DNA from: CAYSDH01 sp964429805
Lineage (GTDB): Bacteria > Bacteroidota > Bacteroidia > Flavobacteriales_D > JABDKJ01
Direction: 5' to 3'
Assembly (NCBI GenBank): GCA_964429805.1
Contig: CAYSDH010000026.1
Span: forward strand, 1-38,919
DNA length: 38,919 nt
Numbering within the stretch: position 1 is the first letter of the stretch; each line of letters starts with the position of its first letter. The notes under the pieces are model-generated. The model worked only from the letters and a program-made list of their open reading frames with translations, did not search any database and had not been told where the DNA came from. The translations under genes were made by a program, and so were the position numbers. Below are positions 9,472 to 15,832 of this stretch, in pieces.

Positions 9472-10770
9472 TTAAGCCTTTGCCACTGATCTAAATATGA
9501 TGGTAGCCACCAAACCGAGCACAGAAAAGGCTGCGAGAAGCATAAAGACATACTGATGGCCGAGCGCCCCGGGATACTCATCAACCAGCCAGCCCGTTAG
9601 CGGAGCCATATAAATATCGGGCAAATACCCAACGATAGAAGCCATGCCCACGGCTGTGCCAGTCACTGCGATTGGAATGCGCCCTTCTTTCATGATTGCA
9701 AAGTATAATCCTCTGAGCGCATAGACACCCACACAGGTAGTCACGATAACAAAGAGTACAACCAGTGATACATTAGCAGTGATAGGCCAAAAACCCATGA
9801 CTAATCCGGCAATGATGAGCAGAATAAAACAACACTGAGTCATGCGTGAGGTGGACACTCTGTCGGCTAAAAGCCCCGCTCCTATTGCCGCAATAGGCCT
9901 CAACCAAAGTGAAATAGTTCCAACTCCTGCCGCATCGACTTCGTTATAACCCAACACATCTTGAGCCAGTAAAGAGAAATCATCTGCCACCCTGTATCCA
10001 GAATAGGCACAAATAATAATGAGTGCCTGCAACCACACAGTGGGCAATCGCAGCACTTTTCTAAGTCCTTCTGCCGACAAGCGTTCAAAGTCTATTGACG
10101 AGGTGCGCGCCAATGGCCGCAAGGCGTATGCCACCAAAATGGAGATGGCAAATATGAGCAGGGAGAAAAACAGAATGACTTTTTTAAAGGCCGCAGCCCG
10201 TTCACTTGGGTCAACGTCAAGCACTTCAGAACCAATGAAGATGGAGAGAATCCAAAGGGCAATGGAGCCAACTACGGCCGCTACTAATCCTCGGCCACCG
10301 TCTAAGGCACCAAATGCCAACCCTTGAGTAGATTCTCCGCCAAGTATGCGGGTGGTTCTCATCATGGATGCCCAAAACAGCAGTATAGTCGTAAGGCCCC
10401 AAAAACCATATAGCCACCTCAGCTCGGCAATACTTGGAATGATGCTGAGATAAAGTCCGCCTATGCCAGTAGACACAAGCGCCCAGACCATGAGGCGATG
10501 AGGAGGGAACCTATCTGCTAAAGGGCCGCCAAACAAATACGCTCCGATGGCGACAAATCCGTACACCGAGAAAAATGTGCCTAATTGGAAATTGTCAATT
10601 CCGAACACTGAGAGATACGTAGGACGGAAAACACGTGGAATGACAAAGGGTAAAAAGAAAATAGCCTCGCCCGCACAAATTAATGCCAGCATGGCAAACA
10701 GTCTTTCCTTCTGACTTAATGCCTTTTGTGTATCGTGGACCGCGCTCATGATTAGTAGAGCAATGTACAT
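9472..10770 (-). CDS. MFS transporter
   Basis: A 432-residue inner-membrane protein with about 12 hydrophobic segments in the major facilitator layout. The loop between segments 2 and 3 has GGPLADRFPPHRLM, matching the MFS motif GxLaDrxGrr, and the second half repeats it as GAGLLADRVSTSRM. This internal duplication is typical of the family. The substrate cannot be read from sequence; overall it resembles transporters of the organophosphate/sugar-phosphate or nitrate type, but only loosely. Two ATG starts are possible, 10770 (MYIALL) and 10749 (MSAVHD); the second gives a more usual hydrophilic N-terminus. It diverges from the lipoprotein gene at 10821, with a 50-bp gap, and lies 75 bp upstream of ppk1 on the same strand, so it may be cotranscribed with the polyP run. 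Confidence 0.88.
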   Translation of the reverse strand: MYIALLIMSAVHDTQKALSQKERLFAMLALICAGEAIFFLPFVIPRVFRPTYLSVFGIDNFQLGTFFSVYGFVAIGAYLFGGPLADRFPPHRLMVWALVSTGIGGLYLSIIPSIAELRWLYGFWGLTTILLFWASMMRTTRILGGESTQGLAFGALDGGRGLVAAVVGSIALWILSIFIGSEVLDVDPSERAAAFKKVILFFSLLIFAISILVAYALRPLARTSSIDFERLSAEGLRKVLRLPTVWLQALIIICAYSGYRVADDFSLLAQDVLGYNEVDAAGVGTISLWLRPIAAIGAGLLADRVSTSRMTQCCFILLIIAGLVMGFWPITANVSLVVLFVIVTTCVGVYALRGLYFAIMKEGRIPIAVTGTAVGMASIVGYLPDIYMAPLTGWLVDEYPGALGHQYVFMLLAAFSVLGLVATIIFRSVAKA

Positions 10771-10820
10771 ATATGTTCTTGAGCCATACGATGTGACAAT
10801 TTAGAGCGTTTCAAATCTGA

Positions 10821-11693
10821 ATGGGCATTTTGACAAGGCTATATAGATGCATGACTTTTCTTTTGATGGCATTGCTCATGCTGGCCTGTAAATCTGCTAA
10901 CCCTGTGAGGGTTGAGCCAGAGACTGCTGAGCCTTCGGCACCTGTCGAGTTTGACACGCTCAGCACCACAAGCAGCCGCTCGCAAAGCTTTGACACGCAG
11001 GCCGCAATCAACGCCTTAGTCGAGATGGAGAACAAGCATTTCACACTTTTTAAAAATGGCCTCAGTCCGTATTACGGCACCGCATGGCGTGAGCATGCCG
11101 AGTCTCAATTTGAGGAAAAAATCTCTGAGAATAATTATACCGATTACGCCAGTAAACTCGGCACTGATGCAGACAGTCTGCACTGTACGCTCTATGCTAT
11201 GGTCGGTTTGAAAGCGGGCTTGGGTGATGATTTTAACTCTTTTGACTCGCTGCATACACATCAATATAATGGACACGAACATGCGGGCTGGAGCGTGGGA
11301 CGCATACTGGTAGACGAGTACGGCTGGTCAGCATATCTGATAGTTGACCATGTGATAGGCTCGCCTGACTATGTCACATGCATCAAGAATTATGAGCAAT
11401 CACAGGTTTATGACGTGTGGAGACAGAAAGACATTGCGCTTGAAAACATGTACATCAGAGGACAAGACGACTCATTGATTACAGATCTTTTGTCGAAGCA
11501 CGAATTTGGATGGGGATTTAGCGACCAAGGGTTTCATACGTGGGTGACTCGATATGAATCACTGAAAGAGTGCAACTGGCTGGGCGCTCCGTCTGAAGAG
11601 TTTGACACCTTTTTTGCTCAGCTCTTTATCAAAACTCCCTTTTTAGACTATTATGATTATCACTCACATGTTGTGGTTTTTCCTCCTGAATGA
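10821..11693 (+). CDS. Hypothetical lipoprotein
   Basis: A 290-residue protein not recognised as a member of a named family. The N-terminus has basic residues, a hydrophobic stretch and the lipobox LMLAC with Cys23, so it is probably an envelope lipoprotein. A Pro/Ser/Thr-rich linker (about 25-60) follows. The rest is globular and rich in aromatic residues. C122 in SLHCTLYAMVGLKAGLG at the start of a likely helix, followed by H147/H152/H154 and IVDH (174-177), recalls cysteine-peptidase or NlpC/P60-like arrangements, but this is only a visual resemblance. The stop overlaps the start of the next gene (ATGA), so the two are probably translated together and may work together. No known homolog or function can be claimed. 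Confidence 0.7.
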   Translation: MGILTRLYRCMTFLLMALLMLACKSANPVRVEPETAEPSAPVEFDTLSTTSSRSQSFDTQAAINALVEMENKHFTLFKNGLSPYYGTAWREHAESQFEEKISENNYTDYASKLGTDADSLHCTLYAMVGLKAGLGDDFNSFDSLHTHQYNGHEHAGWSVGRILVDEYGWSAYLIVDHVIGSPDYVTCIKNYEQSQVYDVWRQKDIALENMYIRGQDDSLITDLLSKHEFGWGFSDQGFHTWVTRYESLKECNWLGAPSEEFDTFFAQLFIKTPFLDYYDYHSHVVVFPPE

Positions 11694-12058
11694 GAAGGGT
11701 TAAATCACTCGTGCTATCAGTCCTGTGGATCAGCTTCATTTTATGGGGCATTAAGTATGCCTCAGAAAGTCTGAGAATAAAAGGATACGGAGGTCTTCTC
11801 TTAGAATCTATGATTCAAGATGACACCGAATTTGCTCAAGACTACACGGACAAGAGATTTCTCATGATAGTGCCTGGAATGACAGATAGCCAAGTTCTAG
11901 ACATCATGGGCGAGCCCTTATCCAAGTGGAACCTGAATGACTCACTCACACGATTTTCGTACAGCAAGTCACCAAGTTTTAATCACTACCAGATTCGGCA
12001 AATTCACTTTAAGAATCGAGTGGTTGTGAAGTGCCATAGTCAATTTTATATAGATTGA
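11690..12058 (+). CDS. Small membrane-anchored BamE/SmpA-like protein
   Basis: A 122-residue protein. Residues 5-22 form a hydrophobic anchor without a lipobox cysteine. Residues 59-80 contain VPGMTDSQVLDIMGEPLSKW, which resembles the repeated helix-turn pattern GMTxxQVxxxxGxP of the BamE/SmpA (BLIP-like) fold; the following FSYSK and QIHFKNRVVVK strands fit the same fold. It overlaps the upstream lipoprotein gene by four bases (ATGA), a sign of translational coupling. BamE proteins help assemble outer-membrane proteins, but small BamE-like domains are used widely, so no specific role is claimed. It is followed directly by the direct repeat at 12060. Confidence 0.65.
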   Translation: MRRVKSLVLSVLWISFILWGIKYASESLRIKGYGGLLLESMIQDDTEFAQDYTDKRFLMIVPGMTDSQVLDIMGEPLSKWNLNDSLTRFSYSKSPSFNHYQIRQIHFKNRVVVKCHSQFYID

Positions 12059-12059
12059 G

Positions 12060-12132
12060 TTTCCAGAAATCCACTCTCCCTGTCGCTCGCATTCAAAATG
12101 AATAGACCCGAGACTGGAATCGTTGATTCCGA
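12060..12132 (+). repeat. 73-bp direct repeat, copy 1
   Basis: This segment starts TTTCCAGAAATCCACTCT and recurs at 12181-12253 with one mismatch (CCC here, CGC there), at an offset of exactly 121 bp. It begins within two bases of the stop codon of the BamE-like gene. This copy lacks the inverted right arm that follows copy 2, so it is a half element. Its last part contains GGAATCGTTGATTCC, a small hairpin. Confidence 0.9.
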
Positions 12133-12180
12133 ATTCTTTGGGAGTCACTTCGTGGTTCCCTCCTTACCCTCAGCACATCT

Positions 12181-12253
12181 TTTCCAGAAATCCACTCTCG
12201 CTGTCGCTCGCATTCAAAATGAATAGACCCGAGACTGGAATCGTTGATTCCGA
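12181..12253 (+). repeat. 73-bp direct repeat, copy 2
   Basis: Second copy of the repeat at 12060-12132, with 72 of 73 bases identical. Here it forms the left side of a long hairpin because the matching inverted arm follows at 12255-12291. Fifty or so bases of unrelated sequence separate the copies. Confidence 0.9.
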
Positions 12254-12291
12254 CCTCGGGTCTGTTCATTTTGAAGAGATAGTGGATTTCT
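12187..12291. repeat. Long imperfect hairpin element downstream of tmRNA
   Basis: A roughly 105-nt inverted repeat. AGAAATCCACT (12187-12197) pairs perfectly with AGTGGATTTCT (12281-12291). TCAAAATGAATAGACCCGAG (12213-12232) pairs with 12255-12274 with one mismatch that is a G-U pair in one RNA. The loop holds a third hairpin, GGAATC-GTT-GATTCC. It sits between the ends of the BamE-like gene (plus strand) and tmRNA (minus strand), only 18 bp past the tmRNA 3' end, so it could act as a bidirectional terminator or 3'-end stabiliser. No U-run follows, and its two-step arms look like a small dispersed palindromic repeat. Confidence 0.8.
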
Positions 12292-12309
12292 CCCTTTTCT
12301 CTCCATTCG

Positions 12310-12706
12310 TGGAGCCGGAGGGATTCGAACCCTCGTCCAAACGTGGAATGTTCAGGCTTTCTACATGCTTAGCCTCTGATTAATTTCAGACGTCTACCAG
12401 ACCAGAGGCGGCCAAGTATACGCTTGTCTCATTACTATTTCGGTCCTCCTCAAGAGCGGATCGGGTCCCTAGTTCCACTCAACGATGCCCCATTGCTAAT
12501 ACCAGTGAAACAGGATGTATTAGCGGGGCAACTCGTCCCCCCGCCTAGCGGAGTGGATAAAGCGAATCAGCCTTGGGCCGATTATGCAGCGAGTGCGTAG
12601 TTGTTGTCGCCAATTATGGCTCGTACGCCAGGATTTAAGAGCTCAACGTACAATGCTCTGCATGCTTACATGATCAGACGACACGCTGTCAAAGCCAGTC
12701 GGCCCC
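12310..12706 (-). ncRNA. ssrA: tmRNA (transfer-messenger RNA)
   Basis: Rescues stalled ribosomes with SmpB by adding a degradation tag. The 5' end GGGGCCG (12706-12700) pairs with CGGCUCC at the 3' end, forming the acceptor stem, with the usual GCUUUGACA-like D-arm sequence just inside and a T-arm GGGTTCGAATCCC near 12320-12335. The tag reading frame runs from 12611 to 12582: GGC resume codon, GDNNYALAA, then TAA, preceded by AUAAUU, comparable with the AUAGUC before the E. coli resume codon. The discriminator base is A at 12310, and the following genomic bases read CGA, so CCA is not encoded and must be added. The one-piece (not permuted) form is clear. Length 397 nt is normal for the family. 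Confidence 0.97.
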
Positions 12707-12735
12707 ATGTAAATCCCCTTAAAATTAAGGGACCG

Positions 12736-12743
12736 CAAAGGTA
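12736..12743 (-). promoter_or_regulatory. Promoter -7 element of ssrA
   Basis: On the minus strand this reads TACCTTTG, a full match to the Bacteroidetes -7 consensus TAnnTTTG. It is 30 bp upstream of the mature tmRNA 5' end, leaving a leader of about 22 nt to be removed, presumably by RNase P. The leader contains the hairpin CCCTTAA-AA-TTAAGGG (12716-12731). A -33 TTG is not clear. Confidence 0.7.
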
Positions 12744-12802
12744 ATCTCTGCGGACTAGAATAACGATAACTTATTGAAAAGGTTGCCCATAAAGCCACAC
12801 AA

Positions 12803-13831
12803 ATGGCTATCCACTCTTACTTTTACCCTATGATCGACAATGCAAACTACCGTATGACCGAACCTGACATGTGGCAAGGCCGAGTAGATGACCCCAAGGA
12901 CCAAGACGCTTTTCGAATTCATCAAGTAGTCCAAATTCTCGACCTTAAAGGTCCCCTCACAGTTACTGATGAAAAGTCACCTCTGTGCATCCTCGGTTTC
13001 TGCTGTGATGAAGGTGTGCGCAGAAATAAAGGTCGAATTGGTGCGGCAGAAGGGCCCGTTCAGATAAGAAAAGAACTCGCCAAACTTCCGGCTAACTTCG
13101 TTGAACAAGCCACTCTTTATGACGCTGGAAACATCTATTGCGTGAACGGTGATTTAGAGTCTGCTCAACATAAGCTAACTGCCGCTGTTAAGCATTTACT
13201 AGACAATGGGTTTAGACCCATTGTCTTAGGCGGAGGACATGAGATAGTATTTGGACACTATCGTGGAGTAAGAGAGCATGTGATTTCTAAGCCGAACAGT
13301 CTCCCTCCATTGATTGTTAATTTTGACGCACATTTAGATCTCAGACCAATCAATGAGGGCGGAACTTCAGGAACTTCATTTAATCAGATTGCTATCGAGC
13401 ATGAATCGTTCAACATTCCGTTCAATTATATTTGTCTTGGTACTCAGACCTATTCTAATACTAAAAGTCTATACAAAAGGGCCGATAAATTGGGCGTAGA
13501 ATATGTCGATGCCAAAGACATTAGCGAGGCTAACAAGAACCTCATCTTAGAGCGAGTGCGAAGTTTGATTTCTGAACATCAGGATATATACCTTACTCTT
13601 GACTTTGACGTTCTTAACGCGGCCAATGCTCCTGGAGTGTCTTCTCCTCAGCCATTTGGAATGGCTCCAGAGATGTTCCTTTATCTAGTAAAAGAAGTTA
13701 TAAGGACAGGTAAAGTAAGGAGTTTTGATATCGCAGAGGTCTCGCCACGTTACGATGATGATAACCAAACGGCAAAACTAGCTGCGGTAGTCATATACTC
13801 CATTATCAATGTTATGTTCGATTTAAACTAA
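12803..13831 (+). CDS. Arginase-family hydrolase, probable formimidoylglutamase
   Basis: A 342-residue member of the binuclear-manganese ureohydrolase family. The metal ligands are all visible: H146 in GGGHEIVFG, D175/H177/D179 in NFDAHLDLR, and D267/D269 in TLDFDVL, followed by APGVSSPQPFG (276-286). The sequence GGGHEIVFG and the length resemble formimidoylglutamases (HutG), which release formamide and glutamate in histidine breakdown, more than arginases or agmatinases; the exact substrate is not certain. No hutH, hutU or hutI is nearby. The next gene is a saccharopine dehydrogenase on the same strand, suggesting an amino-acid metabolism pair. It is divergent from ssrA, with about 60 bp between promoter element and start. 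Confidence 0.85.
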   Translation: MAIHSYFYPMIDNANYRMTEPDMWQGRVDDPKDQDAFRIHQVVQILDLKGPLTVTDEKSPLCILGFCCDEGVRRNKGRIGAAEGPVQIRKELAKLPANFVEQATLYDAGNIYCVNGDLESAQHKLTAAVKHLLDNGFRPIVLGGGHEIVFGHYRGVREHVISKPNSLPPLIVNFDAHLDLRPINEGGTSGTSFNQIAIEHESFNIPFNYICLGTQTYSNTKSLYKRADKLGVEYVDAKDISEANKNLILERVRSLISEHQDIYLTLDFDVLNAANAPGVSSPQPFGMAPEMFLYLVKEVIRTGKVRSFDIAEVSPRYDDDNQTAKLAAVVIYSIINVMFDLN

Positions 13832-13919
13832 GCAAGCGCTGAACCATTTCTCATTCATGAACATCGAGTAATTACTCTGACTGGTGCGAGTTTCATTTGA
13901 GCATATTATCTTGGTGCCC

Positions 13920-15125
13920 ATGAAAATCGGAATTGTTAGAGAAGGTAAGGTACCACCAGACAAGCGTGTACCTTTTACTCCCCATCAGTGTCTTGAAATA
14001 AAAGAGAAATTTTCTGCGGTGGAATTAACGGTCCAATCAAGTGAAGTGCGCGCTTTTAAAGATCAGGAATACCGCAGTCTTGGCATTGATGTGCAGGATT
14101 CACTTGAGCACTGTGACGTTATATTTGGAGTCAAGGAAGTCCCTTTAGATATGCTCATACCAGAGAAAAAGTACTTTTTTTTCTCACATACGTATAAGGA
14201 GCAACCATATAATAGAAAGTTATTGCGTGCTATTCTTGATAAGCGTATACAACTAATCGACTATGAAGTACTCAAGTACAAGAGTGGTGGTCGAATATTA
14301 GGTTTTGGAAGATATGCAGGAATAGTTGGCGCCTACAATGGATTAAGATGTTGGGGTGAGAAGTTTGGCAGCTTTACGCTCAAACCAGCCCACATGTGCA
14401 ATGACCGAGTGGAGATGGAGTCTTACCTCTCTGAAGTTCAATTTCCGGAAGGATTTAAATTGTTATTGACCGGCAATGGACGTGTCGGTGGCGGAGCAGT
14501 TGAAATAATGGATGAACTGGGCATACACAAAGTTTCTCCAGAAGAATACTTGACTAAGGAATTCAAGGAGCCTGTCTACACGCAGATTGATGCTGATTTA
14601 TATAACAAGCGAAAAGACGGTCAACCATTTGAGAAAAAGCACTTTTATGCCAACCCTTCTGCCTATGATTCTGATTTCTTCAGGTTTGCTAAAGTGACTA
14701 ACCTTTATATGGCCTGTCACTATTGGCATCATGAAGCGCCACAGATTTTGACTCAAGCACAATTGGCAAGTGACGAGAGCAGCATACAAGTCATCTCTGA
14801 CATCAGTTGTGACATTAAGGAACCCATAGCCAGCACTCTTCGCCCATCAACTATTGCCAAGCCCTTTTACGGATATGACCCGCGCACGGGGGCTGAAGTA
14901 GCGCTTGATGCACCAGGCTCCATTGGCGTGCAGGCGGTAGACAATTTACCCTGCGAATTGCCGAAAGACGCATCCAAAGGTTTTGGGGCGAAACTGATAG
15001 AGGAAATTCTGCCTTGCCTACTTGGCAATGATCCAGATGAAGTAATATGGAGAGGTTCAGAAACAGACTTAGAGGGTAATCTTACACCTCACTTCGCTTA
15101 TCTGAAAGACTATGTGAATAGCTGA
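13920..15125 (+). CDS. Saccharopine dehydrogenase (L-lysine-forming type), LYS1-like
   Basis: A 401-residue NAD(P)-dependent enzyme of the alanine dehydrogenase/transhydrogenase-like group. Several blocks align by eye with yeast Lys1: GVKEVP, the FSHTYKEQ block (like FAHCYKDQ), RILGFGRYAGIVGA (like VAAFGFYAGFAGA) and near the C-terminus VDNLPCELPKDAS (like IDHLPSLLPREAS). The nucleotide-binding loop is LLLTGNGRVGGGAVEIMDELG. Lys1 interconverts saccharopine with lysine and 2-oxoglutarate; in bacteria this usually serves lysine degradation, though direction is not shown here. The ATG at 13920 (MKIGIVREG) is chosen over the upstream GTG at 13884 because it matches the family N-terminus. It follows the hydrolase gene by 88 bp and converges on rpe with a 9-bp gap and no visible terminator. 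Confidence 0.88.
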   Translation: MKIGIVREGKVPPDKRVPFTPHQCLEIKEKFSAVELTVQSSEVRAFKDQEYRSLGIDVQDSLEHCDVIFGVKEVPLDMLIPEKKYFFFSHTYKEQPYNRKLLRAILDKRIQLIDYEVLKYKSGGRILGFGRYAGIVGAYNGLRCWGEKFGSFTLKPAHMCNDRVEMESYLSEVQFPEGFKLLLTGNGRVGGGAVEIMDELGIHKVSPEEYLTKEFKEPVYTQIDADLYNKRKDGQPFEKKHFYANPSAYDSDFFRFAKVTNLYMACHYWHHEAPQILTQAQLASDESSIQVISDISCDIKEPIASTLRPSTIAKPFYGYDPRTGAEVALDAPGSIGVQAVDNLPCELPKDASKGFGAKLIEEILPCLLGNDPDEVIWRGSETDLEGNLTPHFAYLKDYVNS

Positions 15126-15134
15126 GCTCCGCGA

Positions 15135-15797
15135 TTAGACTTCAGCCTCAATAGCGACAAGTCCAGCTATGGTAGAGACGGGGTCTGCGGATTTAAACAC
15201 AAAGCTGCCCGCGACTAACACATCGGCTCCGGCCTCAAGCAGCTGAGGGGCGTTTTTGTCATTGACACCACCATCTATTTCAATCATCAAATCAGTCTCT
15301 TGGGCATCGGCCATTTTTCTGAGCTGCTTGATTTTTGTGAAGGTATTCTCAATAAACGACTGTCCACCAAAACCTGGATTTACAGACATGATACACACCA
15401 TGTCAATGTCTTTTAAAGTATCTGATAATAGGTGCACGCTTGTGTGTGGGTTAATCGCCACGCCAGCTTTCATTCCTGCATCTTTAATTGCCTGAATGGT
15501 GCGATGCAGATGAGTACATGCTTCATAATGCACGGTAAGAATCTCAGCGCCCAAATCTGCAAACGTCTGAATGTATCTGTCAGGATCGACAATCATCAAG
15601 TGCACATCTAGCGGCTTAGTCGCGTGCTTTTTAATGTCTCTTACGACTGGCATTCCAAATGAGATATTGGGGACGAACACTCCGTCCATAACATCAATAT
15701 GAAACCACTGTGCCTGGCTGGAATTAACCATTTCGATGTCTCGCTGCAGATTGGCAAAGTCAGCGGCTAAAATTGACGGGGCTAGGATGTGGGACAT
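15135..15797 (-). CDS. rpe: Ribulose-phosphate 3-epimerase
   Basis: Interconverts ribulose 5-phosphate and xylulose 5-phosphate in the pentose phosphate pathway. The 220-residue TIM-barrel protein has the family blocks: LAPSILAADFANL at the start, HIDVMDGVFVPNISFG, DVHLMI, MSVNPGFGGQSFI, and EIDGGVND with VAGSFVF near the C-terminus. H and D metal ligands in HIDVMDG and DVHLM are intact. The ATG at 15797 (MSHILAPS) is the expected start; the extension to a TTG at 15836 would overlap the end of the peptidase gene and adds no family residues. It is 35 bp downstream of the M48 peptidase gene on the same strand. Confidence 0.96.
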   Translation of the reverse strand: MSHILAPSILAADFANLQRDIEMVNSSQAQWFHIDVMDGVFVPNISFGMPVVRDIKKHATKPLDVHLMIVDPDRYIQTFADLGAEILTVHYEACTHLHRTIQAIKDAGMKAGVAINPHTSVHLLSDTLKDIDMVCIMSVNPGFGGQSFIENTFTKIKQLRKMADAQETDLMIEIDGGVNDKNAPQLLEAGADVLVAGSFVFKSADPVSTIAGLVAIEAEV

Positions 15798-15832
15798 TCT
15801 TCTAGATTTTATTTTGGGTAAAGGTATACCTT

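Noticed and set aside
12310..12340. Possible phage or island attachment site at the tmRNA 3' end
   Set aside because: No integrase gene and no second copy of the tmRNA 3' end were seen in the window.
12123..12383. Plus-strand open frame of 86 codons across the hairpin element and tmRNA
   Set aside because: It reads antisense through the tmRNA T-arm and acceptor stem and has no family resemblance; the RNA gene explains the sequence.
13884..13919. GTG start extending the saccharopine dehydrogenase by 12 residues
   Set aside because: The added residues do not fit the family, whereas MKIGIVREG at 13920 does.
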